Assembly: GCF_000023885.1 (NCBI RefSeq)
Contig: NC_013165.1
Location: 3,100,001-3,164,000, forward strand
Reading direction: 5' to 3'
From: Slackia heliotrinireducens DSM 20476
GTDB lineage: Bacteria; Actinomycetota; Coriobacteriia; Coriobacteriales; Eggerthellaceae
Length of the DNA stretch: 64,000 nucleotides
In this document: positions 53,578 through 62,737 of the stretch, piece after piece
Numbering within the stretch: position 1 is the stretch's first letter
Layout of the letters: every line of letters begins with the position of its first letter
Program-made: the position numbers and the translations under genes
Notes under the pieces: generated by a model
The model's database searches: none
Told to the model about the DNA's origin: nothing
What the model saw: only the letters and a program-made list of their open reading frames with translations

Positions 53578-54237
53578 ATGACATCGCTAAACGCCCGTGA
53601 TGTGTATTTTGGCACGTATCTGAAGTTCTTTACAGATGGAAAAAAATACGGAGCCGCCCTTTCAGGACCGGACAACGCTATCGGTGATATAGGAACCATC
53701 GAATGGGATCAGGATGCCAACGGCAGGCAGCAGGCCTGGCTAATAAACCCGTACAGCATACGGGTCGGTCACTTCTCCCCCGCCGACTCTTACAACCTTG
53801 CCGTGTATCAGGCGAAGGGTTGGACCATACGGTATGTTCTCAGCTTTGTAGCTTTGACGGTCGGTAAATCCAAAAACGACTATTGGGGCGAAGTTGCTCT
53901 AATCGCATACAACCCGAGGCACGAAGATGAAATTGGTGCGTTCCTCAAAACCTTCTCTAAGCGTATGGGCGAAGGATTCCGACCTAACCCCGATCTAGAC
54001 TCCGATTCTCTGGAGCGGGCCATCGCTGACCCTACCAGCTGGACTACAACTCAGAAAATCGCACTTCCGAAATTCGGCAGCGATACCATGATAGTGAAAG
54101 ACCATCGTACCTTACATGACAAGCTCCTCGACAAAGCGAGGAGCCGTAATCTTGGATGTTATATTATCAGCTGGGCTTTTATCGCCCTTCTGGTGCTGGC
54201 CGCCATTTACGTCCTGCATCTTCTGGGGCTCTTTTAG
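53578..54237 (+). CDS. Tail-anchored hypothetical protein
   Basis: 219 residues, soluble alpha/beta domain (1-185) then one C-terminal transmembrane helix (about 192-216). Contains YWGEVALIAYNPRHEDEIG; no family recognised. AAAGGATTCCC precedes the ATG. It is divergent from the DinG gene and ends 3 bases from the ddl stop. Confidence 0.75.
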   Translation: MTSLNARDVYFGTYLKFFTDGKKYGAALSGPDNAIGDIGTIEWDQDANGRQQAWLINPYSIRVGHFSPADSYNLAVYQAKGWTIRYVLSFVALTVGKSKNDYWGEVALIAYNPRHEDEIGAFLKTFSKRMGEGFRPNPDLDSDSLERAIADPTSWTTTQKIALPKFGSDTMIVKDHRTLHDKLLDKARSRNLGCYIISWAFIALLVLAAIYVLHLLGLF

Positions 54238-54240
54238 CCT

Positions 54241-55194
54241 TTACTCAAGAGCCAATGCAATCAGCTTTTCGCAGAGTTGTTGGAAATCCATACCTGCAAC
54301 CTTTGCTGCATCCGGAACCAACGACGTGCCCGTCATACCAGGAATCGTATTGGTTTCAAGCACCCAACAGGTGTCATCGGCGTCGACAATGATGTCTGTC
54401 CTGGACACACCACGGCAACCGAGCACCATATGCGCCGCAACAGCCATCTCCTGAGCGTTCTCCGTCACATCGCGCGAAACCGGAGCCGGACACAGGTGAC
54501 GGCTTCCGCCGGCAGCATACTTGGCATGGTAGTTATAGAACTCGTCCTCGGTCGGGACAATTTGAATAACAGGTAGTGCCTCAGCATCGTCGTTGCCAAT
54601 AACGCCAACGGTCAACTCAGTACCGCTGATGAACTGCTCCACCATAGCTTCGACATCCACAGCCAACGCCGTCTTGATGGCTTCTGCAATGTCGGCCGCA
54701 TCACGCACGATGGTCATACCAAGCGAGCTGCCTTCGGTGGTCGGCTTGACAACGCACGGGATTCCGCAGGTCTCGACAATATCCGAAATCAAATTCTCAT
54801 CCAGAATATCGTCTTCGCTGATGGTCATCGAAGCTGCAACTCGCAGACCAGCCTGTGCGTAGGCGTCCTTCGCCTTGGATTTGTTGATGGCAACCGAACT
54901 GGCATTGATTCCAGATCCTGTATACGGGATACCAACGGTCTCCAGGAATCCCTGGATGGTTCCGTCTTCCCCACCGCGACCATGAAGTGCCAGGAACGCA
55001 ACGTCAAAAGGCTCGTCGATCAAGCGCTTCAAATCTGCCTTTTCTGCCGTATCCAGCAGCGTGACCTCGAAACCCGATGCTTCCAGGGCTTCGGCGCACG
55101 CTTTGCCAGAGTTGAGCGAAACTTCGCGTTCGCCACTCTTGCCGCCACACAGAACGGCGACATTGTATTCAGAAGGATTTCCTGAGTATCCCAT
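54241..55194 (-). CDS. ddl: D-alanine--D-alanine ligase
   Basis: 317 residues, ATP-grasp ligase of peptidoglycan precursor synthesis. AVLCGGKSGEREVSLNSG, ALHGRGGEDGTIQG, PYTGSGINASSVAINK and VLETNTIPGMTGTSLVP are diagnostic; GSRHLCPAP and EFYNYHAKY are typical of the A-loop. The ATG at 55194 has GAGGAAT 8-10 bases upstream. Tyr in EFYNYHAKY fits a D-Ala (not D-Lac) ligase. Confidence 0.96.
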   Translation of the reverse strand: MGYSGNPSEYNVAVLCGGKSGEREVSLNSGKACAEALEASGFEVTLLDTAEKADLKRLIDEPFDVAFLALHGRGGEDGTIQGFLETVGIPYTGSGINASSVAINKSKAKDAYAQAGLRVAASMTISEDDILDENLISDIVETCGIPCVVKPTTEGSSLGMTIVRDAADIAEAIKTALAVDVEAMVEQFISGTELTVGVIGNDDAEALPVIQIVPTEDEFYNYHAKYAAGGSRHLCPAPVSRDVTENAQEMAVAAHMVLGCRGVSRTDIIVDADDTCWVLETNTIPGMTGTSLVPDAAKVAGMDFQQLCEKLIALALE

Positions 55195-55338
55195 GTTTGT
55201 ATTCCTCTTCCATACAACCGTGAACTGCGGTTTGTTCATCTCGTCAGCTGCTATGCCAGCATGTTCGATAAACTATACCGTAAAGGCATTGCATAAAGCG
55301 TGCGCATCATCAGAACACACCGAAGCAGTACTTTGACG

Positions 55339-56373
55339 CTACTGTTTTCTTTTATTCTTAAGCTGTCCGCAAGCACCATCAATATCGGCACCTCGGGAAT
55401 CCCTTAAGGTTGCTTCAGTACCGGAAGCATTCAAAACATTAAGGAACTTCTGCGTCTGCTTTTTGGAACTCGGTTGCCAAGGGGAACCTTCAATATTGTT
55501 CAAAGGAATCAGATTTACATGGCAGAGCAGGTCGTCGCAGAAATCAACCAAAGCATCCAGATGGTCATCGTCGTCGTTATACCCGTTAATCATAATATAT
55601 TCGAGCGTCGCCCTACGGCCGGTTCGCTTCACATAGGTCTGCAGCGCTGATTTTAGGCGGAAGAGCGGCTGGTTTGCTACTTTCGGCATCAACTCGTCAC
55701 GGGTTTCCTGAATGGCGGAATGCAACGATACAGCCAAAGTGAACTGCTCCTTCTCACGAGAGAAATCATCAATGCCTTTAAGAATGCCACAGGTAGAAAT
55801 GGTTATATGACGTGCACCGATACCACGACCATCTTTGCTGTTCGCAAACCTGAGAGCAGCCATGACGTTGTCATAATTCAAAAGCGGCTCGCCCTGCCCC
55901 ATACCAACCAGATTACTGACGCGCCGATTCATATCCTTTTCCGCAATGATAATCTGATCGAGCATTTCGCCAGGCAGCAGATTACGAGTAAACCCTTCTT
56001 TACCAGTAGCGCAGAACGAGCATGCCATCGGACATCCAACCTGGGTGGAGAAACAAACGGTCATACGGTCTTCGTAAGGCATAGCGACCATCTCAACGGC
56101 GGCGCCGTCGTAGAATTGAACTACGTATTTTCGGGTACCATCTTTGGATACTTGCTTATCTATGATTTCCGCCGTACGAAGGGGTGCTTTTTCGCTCAAT
56201 TCCTGTCGCAGAGCCTTTGACAGGTTAGTCATTTCATCATAAGTCGATGCACCACGACCATATATCCATTGCACCAGCTGCTTGGCCCTAAATGCTGGTT
56301 GTTCCATTTCGGCCAGCAAATCGACAATCTGCTGTTGGGAGAGTGCTTTGATGCCCGACTGGGACACATCCAT
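55339..56373 (-). CDS. rlmN: 23S rRNA/tRNA adenine C2-methyltransferase RlmN
   Basis: 344 residues, radical SAM enzyme. CPMACSFCATG (CxxxCxxC cluster motif, about 114-121), WIYGRGASTYDEMTNLSK at the N-terminus, GMGQGEPLLNYDNVM and the C-terminal cysteine region (IDGACGQL) are diagnostic. It methylates A2503 of 23S rRNA and A37 of some tRNAs. Confidence 0.97.
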   Translation of the reverse strand: MDVSQSGIKALSQQQIVDLLAEMEQPAFRAKQLVQWIYGRGASTYDEMTNLSKALRQELSEKAPLRTAEIIDKQVSKDGTRKYVVQFYDGAAVEMVAMPYEDRMTVCFSTQVGCPMACSFCATGKEGFTRNLLPGEMLDQIIIAEKDMNRRVSNLVGMGQGEPLLNYDNVMAALRFANSKDGRGIGARHITISTCGILKGIDDFSREKEQFTLAVSLHSAIQETRDELMPKVANQPLFRLKSALQTYVKRTGRRATLEYIMINGYNDDDDHLDALVDFCDDLLCHVNLIPLNNIEGSPWQPSSKKQTQKFLNVLNASGTEATLRDSRGADIDGACGQLKNKRKQ

Positions 56374-56395
56374 GCTTCAAACTCCTTCATATACA

Positions 56396-56426
56396 AAGGA
56401 GCGATGCTGCTCTAACACCGCTCCTT
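56396..56426 (-). terminator. Terminator between parB and rlmN
   Basis: AAGGAGCG/CGCTCCTT stem, 8 bp, behind the parB stop; short T-tract on the minus strand. Confidence 0.5.
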
Positions 56427-56453
56427 CGATAGACGTGTAATTCTAACCGTCAG

Positions 56454-57722
56454 CTATTCGCCGTCCTGATTCATGATTTCAAGAATGCGTTTGAGTTCAG
56501 CCTCGTCTTTAAACTCGATTTCAATCTTATTCTTACCATTGGCATTGCTCTTCACGCGCACTTTTGTGCCGAAAGCCTTAGTCAAAACTTTTGCTGTAGA
56601 TTTGAAAACCGCAGGTACAGGAACTTTAGTCTTCAAGGTGTTAGTCTTCTGGCGACCTGCATACAAACGAGCAAGGTTTTCAGCTTCGCGAACTGAAAGC
56701 TTTTCTGATTTCAGCTTGTCAGTCAGCTTCTTTTTACCTTCGTCAGAGGGGATGGACAGAATAGCGCGTGCATGACCGGCAGTGATCTTATCCTCATACA
56801 GCATTTCCTGCGCATCTTCGGGAAGCTCAAGCAAACGTAAGGCATTTGCAATGGTGGAACGGCCTTTAGATACAGCAGCGGCAACCTCAGATTGTGTCTT
56901 ATTGCCGCGCTCCATCATGCGCTTATAGCCATAAGCTTCCTCAATGGGATTCAAGTCACTACGTTGGAGGTTCTCGATAAGGGCGAGCTCCAGAGCCTTG
57001 TCATCGTCGGCCTTAATGATGCGGACAGGTACTTTCTTCAACCCTGCACGCTGTGCTGCCTGCCAACGACGCTCACCAGCGATGATCTGATACTTGTCAC
57101 CCATTTTACGAACCAGGATAGGCTGGAGCAGGCCATCTTTCTTGATAGAAGAAGACAGCTCGTCCAGCTCTTCATTCCGAAACGCCGTACGAGGCTGACT
57201 TGGATTCGGTTCAATACGGTCGACAGCAATTTCGTCAGAAGGCTCTTTAGGTTCTTCTTTTTTAACTTCTTTTTTAACTTCTTTTTTTACGGGCGCTTCT
57301 TTCGCGGGAGCAGGCTTTGCTGCAACCATAGCAGGTTTTTCCTCCTGCGGTTTAGCTTCTGCAGTCGCTTTCTGCTCATGGGCGGCACTCTCTCGCGCAA
57401 GGTTCAGCAAATCATCAGTGGTGATATGCTTTTCTTCATGCTTAACAGGAGCAGGAGTGGAAGCAGCACCAGTGTTTTTAGCTTTGATACCGCTTTCGTT
57501 CTGCAACGTCTCGCGCTCTTCTTCAAGAAAATCATTCTCGCTTATTACCTGACGCGCTGGGGCTGCGGGTGCCGAGACCGGTGCAGGCTTAACTTCGTTC
57601 TTAGGCTCCTCTTTCGTCTTAATAGGCTCTGCAGCTCGACGCTCCGCCGGAGCGGGGGAGTCATAGCTTCCCATCAAGGATCCGAGACCACGTCCGAGTC
57701 CACGTTTTTGTTGCTTAGCCAC
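56454..57722 (-). CDS. parB: Chromosome-partitioning protein ParB
   Basis: 422 residues. A low-complexity N-terminal half (1-165, Ala/Lys/Glu/Pro-rich) is followed by the ParB/Spo0J domain: VDRIEPNPSQPRTAF, GERRWQAA (CTP-binding/arginine patch), NLQRSDLNPIEEAYGY, HTH TQSEVAAAVSKGRSTIANALRLL and KITAGHARAIL. C-terminal dimer domain at the end. It binds parS and spreads along DNA. Its start overlaps the parA end by 8 bases. Confidence 0.95.
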   Translation of the reverse strand: MAKQQKRGLGRGLGSLMGSYDSPAPAERRAAEPIKTKEEPKNEVKPAPVSAPAAPARQVISENDFLEEERETLQNESGIKAKNTGAASTPAPVKHEEKHITTDDLLNLARESAAHEQKATAEAKPQEEKPAMVAAKPAPAKEAPVKKEVKKEVKKEEPKEPSDEIAVDRIEPNPSQPRTAFRNEELDELSSSIKKDGLLQPILVRKMGDKYQIIAGERRWQAAQRAGLKKVPVRIIKADDDKALELALIENLQRSDLNPIEEAYGYKRMMERGNKTQSEVAAAVSKGRSTIANALRLLELPEDAQEMLYEDKITAGHARAILSIPSDEGKKKLTDKLKSEKLSVREAENLARLYAGRQKTNTLKTKVPVPAVFKSTAKVLTKAFGTKVRVKSNANGKNKIEIEFKDEAELKRILEIMNQDGE

Positions 57723-58761
57723 GACGAATCACCTCTTGTGCCAAAGTTTTATATGCAAGTGCGCCCTTGCCATTCGGGTCGTATTGAGTAATGGGCATTC
57801 CATAACTCGGAGCCTCAGAAATCTTTACGGTACGGGGAATTTCCACTTCAAACACAGTCTTGGGGAAATACTTGCGAACCTCGCTGGCAACCTGCTTCGA
57901 CAATGTCGTTCGACGGTCGGACATGGTAAGCAGCACTCCGAAGATATCCAAACTCGGATTGAGGTAGTTCTTCACGCGCTTCATGGAGTCGAGCAGCTTC
58001 GTAACGCCCTCCAACGCATAGAACTCGCACTGGATAGGGATAAGAAGCTTATCCGCAGCAACAAGAGCATTCACAGTAAGAAGACCCAAAGACGGCGGGC
58101 AATCGATAAAAATGTAATCATACTTGCCGCGCATTTCACCAATGGCTTCCTTCAGTCGTACCTCACGGGCCATCATCGACACCAGCTCGACTTCCGCTCC
58201 GGCCAGGTTGATGGTCGAAGGAGCAATATCCAAACCATCGCACACGTCAGGAATAATCACATCGGTAATGGGGCGCTCGCTAACGATAACATCGTAGATG
58301 CATGCTTCGAGCTGACCTTTGTCAATTCCAAGACCGCTGGTTGCATTGCCCTGGGGGTCAAGATCGACCAGTAGAACCTGTTTGCCGAGTTCTCCCAATG
58401 CAGCAGAAAGGTTGATAGCCGTCGTGGATTTACCCACGCCGCCTTTCTGGTTGAGGATTGCAATAATCTTCGTCGTTCCGATAGCATGCTTAACAGGCTT
58501 CTTATCTGCATACTTCTTGATCGGCTGAGCGACGAACCCCTCTTCCTCGTCAAATGTTTCACGTGAAACATCACGTTCCACGACCTCGGCGTCCTCGATG
58601 GAAGCAGCGATGGTTACATCCTGCTCTTCCTCAATCTCTTCCAGGTTCGCAGCAGGAGAGGGGACCTCTTCCTTTATCTTCTCTTCTTCTTTTGCTTGTT
58701 CCTGTTGGGAATTGTGCGATTGTTGTTTCGACGCGCGGCGCCAACTATCGAATAGTCCCAC
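57715..58761 (-). CDS. parA: Chromosome-partitioning ATPase ParA (Soj) with N-terminal extension
   Basis: 348 residues. Residues 1-95 form an acidic extension (MGLFDSWRRA start, Gln/Glu-rich), then Soj begins: KIIAILNQKGGVGKSTT deviant Walker A (106-114), DLDPQGNATSGLG, FIDCPPSLGLLTVNAL and PIQCEFYALEG. Usual Soj is about 255 residues. A perfect parS lies inside the extension coding DVSRET (residues 64-69). It segregates origins with ParB. Confidence 0.95.
   Translation of the reverse strand: MGLFDSWRRASKQQSHNSQQEQAKEEEKIKEEVPSPAANLEEIEEEQDVTIAASIEDAEVVERDVSRETFDEEEGFVAQPIKKYADKKPVKHAIGTTKIIAILNQKGGVGKSTTAINLSAALGELGKQVLLVDLDPQGNATSGLGIDKGQLEACIYDVIVSERPITDVIIPDVCDGLDIAPSTINLAGAEVELVSMMAREVRLKEAIGEMRGKYDYIFIDCPPSLGLLTVNALVAADKLLIPIQCEFYALEGVTKLLDSMKRVKNYLNPSLDIFGVLLTMSDRRTTLSKQVASEVRKYFPKTVFEVEIPRTVKISEAPSYGMPITQYDPNGKGALAYKTLAQEVIRRG
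58555..58570. promoter_or_regulatory. parS site inside parA
   Basis: Perfect 16-bp parS TGTTTCACGTGAAACA. Confidence 0.95.
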
Positions 58762-58836
58762 AAGCCCTCCTTTGCTACATTTCTATTTTTCGTTCTGAGG
58801 ACGCATACATATGTCGTTTCACGGGTGAATCAAGAG

Positions 58837-58852
58837 TGTTTCACGTGAAACA
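58837..58852. promoter_or_regulatory. parS site upstream of parA
   Basis: Perfect TGTTTCACGTGAAACA 76 bases before the parA start. Confidence 0.95.
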
Positions 58853-59025
58853 TCTTTGCTTCAAGTCATTATACATACCGTGTTGTCGAATGGAATGGCG
58901 GCCGATACTTTTTCGTCGGATATTGCGTAAGTTCCACTATTCGGTTTGAAGATGGAATAGAAGACAACTGTCCACGCTCAGAAAATTCCCCTCCGGCACC
59001 CCATACTGCACCACACTCGCCACGT

Positions 59026-59066
59026 GTTTTGCCAAAAATTCTTGATACAGGAATTTTTGGCAAAAC
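59026..59066. repeat. 16-bp perfect inverted repeat
   Basis: GTTTTGCCAAAAATTC and its exact complement GAATTTTTGGCAAAAC with a 9-base loop. No T-run; next to the DnaA-box-like cluster. Confidence 0.85.
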
Positions 59067-59091
59067 AATACTTCAGACCAGTCGCTTGCAC

Positions 59092-59153
59092 TTGTGGAAA
59101 TTACCTTGTTGAAAATATTAACTTTTGACTTCTTTATCCAGCTGTTTTCCACC
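59092..59153. other. DnaA-box-like cluster with AT-rich segment
   Basis: TTGTGGAAA (59092-59100), TTATCCAGC (59134-59142) and TTTTCCACC (59145-59153) match the DnaA box TTATCCACA in 6-8 of 9 bases, around an AT-rich 30-base stretch. Confidence 0.4.
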
Positions 59154-59186
59154 ATGTATATATAGGTAGGAAAACCAACCTGAAAG

Positions 59187-59223
59187 AGAAATGGCAGACT
59201 CTGTGATGGAGTCTGCCATTTCT
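59187..59223 (-). terminator. Terminator after rsmG
   Basis: 15-bp perfect stem AGAAATGGCAGACTC/GAGTCTGCCATTTCT with a 7-base loop, 22 bases behind the stop. Confidence 0.8.
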
Positions 59224-59244
59224 GAAAACCTGCAGTGAAGAATA

Positions 59245-59958
59245 CTATCGTCTGGGTTTCAAAGGTTCCTTCTGCGCCAACCCTATTCTCCTTGGGAGCT
59301 TGATCTTCGGATTCGAAACCTTCTCGAAAACCAATATGGTTCGTCGCGACCCGTCACTCAGTTGGTACTCCTTCTTTTCGACCAGTTTCATGCCGACGAG
59401 ATTTTGGATATCCAACCCAGCTTTGATTTCTTCTTCGGTAGGCTGGCCTTTGTAGCAGACAAACCTGCCATGCTTTTTCAGAAGGGGAGAAACGAGTTCG
59501 AGAAGGGATGCAAGCGATGAGACAGCCCGAGCGGTTACTACAGCGAATTTCCCAGGCATGTCCTTTGCGAGATCCTCCACACGTCCGGGATACCCTTCGA
59601 TGTTTGCATTAAGACCCAAACCATCAACCACACCCATGAGGGCTTTGACTTTCTTTTGGACGGAATCCACTAGAAGCGTGTCCCGATTCGTCATAATGGC
59701 AACAGGCACGCCAGGGAAACCGCCACCGGTTCCGATATCGGCGTACCTACCTTGCGGAGCATCGTTGATAAAAGGCAATCCTGCAAGACTATCTTCTATA
59801 TGGAGGATGAGAGCACTTTCGTATGTATCAATCCTTGTGAGATTCATTGTCTTATTTACTTTTAGAATCGCATCCAGATCAGCCAACAACAGCTGTTCCT
59901 GTGATTCCGAGATTTCGATGTCATAATGCTCATGCATCGTTGTAGCGAGGTTGCCCAC
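59245..59958 (-). CDS. rsmG: 16S rRNA m7G527 methyltransferase
   Basis: 237 residues. MNLTRIDTYESALILHIEDSL, the SAM motif ADIGTGGGFPGVP and VTARAVSSLASLLEL are RsmG hallmarks. GTG start at 59958 with AAAGGA 5 bases upstream; the frame has no better ATG. It normally lies directly after jag; here 1.4 kb separates them. Confidence 0.95.
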   Translation of the reverse strand: MGNLATTMHEHYDIEISESQEQLLLADLDAILKVNKTMNLTRIDTYESALILHIEDSLAGLPFINDAPQGRYADIGTGGGFPGVPVAIMTNRDTLLVDSVQKKVKALMGVVDGLGLNANIEGYPGRVEDLAKDMPGKFAVVTARAVSSLASLLELVSPLLKKHGRFVCYKGQPTEEEIKAGLDIQNLVGMKLVEKKEYQLSDGSRRTILVFEKVSNPKIKLPRRIGLAQKEPLKPRR

Positions 59959-61303
59959 ATTGGTCCTTTCGATTATTTGCTTGCGTCCACTTTACCAACT
60001 CCTGCTGTTTAAGACCATCGGATTCATACGACGAATACCCGAACTTTCGCTGTCGTATCGAAATGGGTGGGGAACTGAACGAATGCAATGCCTAACAAAG
60101 AGGCGATTGGGGCAATGGAATCTATTTCGAACTCCGGGTATCCGAAAAGAATATTTCTCAACACTTAGGATGTCAGTATCCGGGATGGCTATTTTGAATA
60201 AGGAAGGGCATATCCTTCATGCACTCAACCATGGACTATGGATGCATTTCAATTCAGAACCTTCCTGAAAGACGCCTTAGGCATAATCGTCACAAACGCC
60301 TCTCGGTGGCGGAATGGAAAGACCATCGGCAGAGAACCTACCTGAATCGAGAGAAGAAACAATGCGCTTAAGAATGCTTGGCTCGATTCCGGTGAGCATA
60401 AATTACTACCTTTACGAATGGCCACAACATACGTGCCTTAAGCCCCGAAGACACAGACTCCACCTTTGTCGAGAGGTCTTAATCAGACAGTTTGAACGGA
60501 AACGAACTCTTAAGTTTGGAGGAATACGCTCGTAGACACCATGACAGCTTCGGCATCAAAGGAATTCCTTCAGATACAAGCCATTGATTTGACTCGATGG
60601 AGTTCAAAGAGGTTGGAAACGATCGGGACGACGGGATACGTTCATCCTTCGGAATGAAATCCACCCGGAACCGTGGGCTGTATACATTACTTCGCAACAC
60701 ATCGAATTAGTTATTGGGTACCGAGCAGATCCAAACGTGCCTGCCAATGGATTTTAAAATGAGGGAGGTTCCGTATCCGCAAGAACAGATAGGAGAGCAT
60801 AGACACCGTAATGCGATACGAATATCGACCCCAAATCCAGTTCCAGTCTCTCGTTACGACAGAGCATTTGATAGCAACGACGTCTCCGCCGGCAGATAAA
60901 GACAGTGAATTAGATAGATGCCAACTGAAATAACCGCCCAAATCGCATCCAAGGTAACCAAGTAGGAATAGAGCGCTCCCAACAGACGCAAGCCCCAGCA
61001 TTGAAGCAATCAAGGAGTATGGAGGAGACACCTCAAAGGCAACCTCAATACAAGAGCCTACGCCACAGTCATTAGCCACTTTGGTCATCTTTAAGAGAGT
61101 TTAGAGAATGTCTGCATCCCAAGGAGGTAGGGCAGCGAAAAGATGATGCTACCACGACTCACCAGTCCACCCCAGGCGCATGCGTCCCGCGTGCAGTTCC
61201 GCACGACGCGAAATGTCAAGTGGACGTTTCGCCAAAGCAGGACTGTTTGAGCACGGGGCGCATGCGCCTGGGGTAGACGTCAGGGATGGATTAATCGCAA
61301 GCA
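59959..61303. other. 1.35-kb low-GC gene-poor region between jag and rsmG
   Basis: No supported gene. GC is visibly lower than in the neighbours and stops are frequent in all frames. The longest minus frame (60711-61088, 125 codons) has hydrophobic stretches but no ribosome-binding site, and a second frame on the same strand also looks membrane-like, as in a decayed, frameshifted membrane-protein gene. The left end holds the palindrome 61169-61274. Confidence 0.5.
61169..61274. repeat. 106-nt palindrome with 16-bp perfect closing stem
   Basis: ACCCCAGGCGCATGCG (61169-61184) and CGCATGCGCCTGGGGT (61259-61274) are exact complements. The interior has further stems: CGTGC/GCACG and AAATGTC/GACGTTT. 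Layout is like 10875-10974. Confidence 0.75.
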
Positions 61304-61336
61304 AAAAAAGAAGAGCCCGAAGGCTCTTCTTACAGA
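61304..61336 (-). terminator. Terminator after jag
   Basis: AAGAAGAGCC/GGCTCTTCTT stem with loop TTCG, followed by TTTTTTT on the minus strand. Confidence 0.9.
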
Positions 61337-61356
61337 TCAGGTATGCAATGAGAAGC

Positions 61357-61923
61357 TTACTGAGGGATGACCACAACGTGGCGAGCGCTTCCTTCACCTT
61401 CGGAGGCGGTTTCCACACGGCTGTCGTTGCGGAGCGCAATATGGACGATGCGGCGCTCATACGGGGTCATAGGACGCAGCTTCACAACCTTGCCTTGGGA
61501 AGCTGCACGGTTGGCCGAAGCACGGGCCACGCCCTCAAGCTTCTGACGCTGACGGTTCTTATAGCCTTCGACGTCTACCACCACGGGATAACGGAAACCG
61601 AGTTCGCGGGTAGTGATGGCGGAAATGATGAACTGCAGAGCATCCAGAGTCTTGCCATGGCGGCCAATCAGGATAGCCAAGTTGTCTCCGGTGATATCCA
61701 GGATCAGCTCACGCTCGTCGCCTTCGTACTCGTCGATGGTAACTTCGCCCACATCGAAGTATTTCAAGATGCCCTGCAAGGCATCGATGGCGACATCTGC
61801 CACATGGTCGAGTTCTTCCTCGGTCAGTTCGACCTGATTGCCGTAACTTGGCTTAGCGTCTTCGACGACCTCCATGTCGTCCTCAATCTCTTCAGGCGCT
61901 TCGATGATATCTTCTTCAGACAT
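61357..61923 (-). CDS. jag: KH-R3H RNA-binding protein Jag/KhpB
   Basis: 188 residues. An acidic N-terminus (1-60) replaces the usual Jag-N domain; KH domain with LIGRHGKTLDALQFII (about 84-99), then R3H with MTPYERRIVHIAL and SRVETASEGEGSARHVVV. It binds RNA and is co-encoded with yidC throughout Gram-positives. 38 bases behind yidC. Confidence 0.95.
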   Translation of the reverse strand: MSEEDIIEAPEEIEDDMEVVEDAKPSYGNQVELTEEELDHVADVAIDALQGILKYFDVGEVTIDEYEGDERELILDITGDNLAILIGRHGKTLDALQFIISAITTRELGFRYPVVVDVEGYKNRQRQKLEGVARASANRAASQGKVVKLRPMTPYERRIVHIALRNDSRVETASEGEGSARHVVVIPQ

Positions 61924-61961
61924 AATCGTTCTTCCTATCTATATAGAGTAATGATTACCAA

Positions 61962-62735
61962 TTAACGCTTCTTGGTCGGACGCTTCTTCTTCACCTTGCG
62001 CTCGACGTCGACTTCCACCGGCTTGTACTCGATGGGCTTTGCAGCCTCAGCTGCTTCATCCTGAGAACGCAAGATGCGCTGGGTAATCTGCTGCTGGGCA
62101 ATGCCGATGATGGAAGATGCACCCCAGAAGAGCAAAACGCCGGCAGGGGAGGACCAAGAAATCCAAAGCATCATCAGCGTCATCATACCGCCCATGATGA
62201 GCATCTGGTTACGCTGGGCAGAATCGCTCTTCATGTTCTGCAGCATCATAGGAACGAAGGTTGCGAATGCGAAGACCAGCATCAGGACCAGATACGGCAG
62301 GAAGTCGCCGAAGCCGACGGCCCACATGTCTTTCGGGGTTTTGGTAAGGTCTTCGACGATGGTGTAGAAGGTGTAAACCTCACCGGTGCCGTGGCTTGCC
62401 AGTTCCCTCAGCGTCTGGAACATGGCTATGAAAATAGGCATCTGCAGGAACATAGGCAAGCAGCCTGCAAGTGGGTTGAAATGCGTCTCGGCGTACAGCT
62501 TCTGCATTTCCTCCTGCATGCGCGCCTGATCGTTCGCATACTTCGTCTGGATTTCCTGCATCAGGGGCTGAACCTTCTGCATTTGGTAGCTCGACTTGAT
62601 CTGCGAATGCATGATGGGCGAGACAATCACACGGAAAATCACCGTGATGATAATGATTGCAAGACCCCAGTCTCCGCAGACGTTCGCAAAGAATTGGATA
62701 CAGTCGAATATCCAATCTTTAAATGCTTCCCACAT
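61962..62735 (-). CDS. yidC: Membrane protein insertase YidC
   Basis: 257 residues, Gram-positive-type YidC/Oxa1. WGLAIIIITVIFRVIVSPI, the conserved core NPLAGCLPMFLQMPIFIAMFQ and five hydrophobic segments, with a Lys/Arg-rich C-terminal tail (KKKRPTKKR). No lipobox is seen at the N-terminus. ATG at 62735 has AAGGGA 8 bases upstream. Confidence 0.96.
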   Translation of the reverse strand: MWEAFKDWIFDCIQFFANVCGDWGLAIIIITVIFRVIVSPIMHSQIKSSYQMQKVQPLMQEIQTKYANDQARMQEEMQKLYAETHFNPLAGCLPMFLQMPIFIAMFQTLRELASHGTGEVYTFYTIVEDLTKTPKDMWAVGFGDFLPYLVLMLVFAFATFVPMMLQNMKSDSAQRNQMLIMGGMMTLMMLWISWSSPAGVLLFWGASSIIGIAQQQITQRILRSQDEAAEAAKPIEYKPVEVDVERKVKKKRPTKKR

Positions 62736-62737
62736 TA

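Larger units (their letters stand above)
58762..59186. other. parA upstream region with second parS and DnaA-box-like motifs
   Basis: No gene. Contains parS 2, a degenerate parS-like GTTTCACGGGTGAA (58816-58829), the 16-bp hairpin (59026-59066) and a DnaA-box-like cluster with an AT-rich stretch (59092-59153). Confidence 0.6.
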
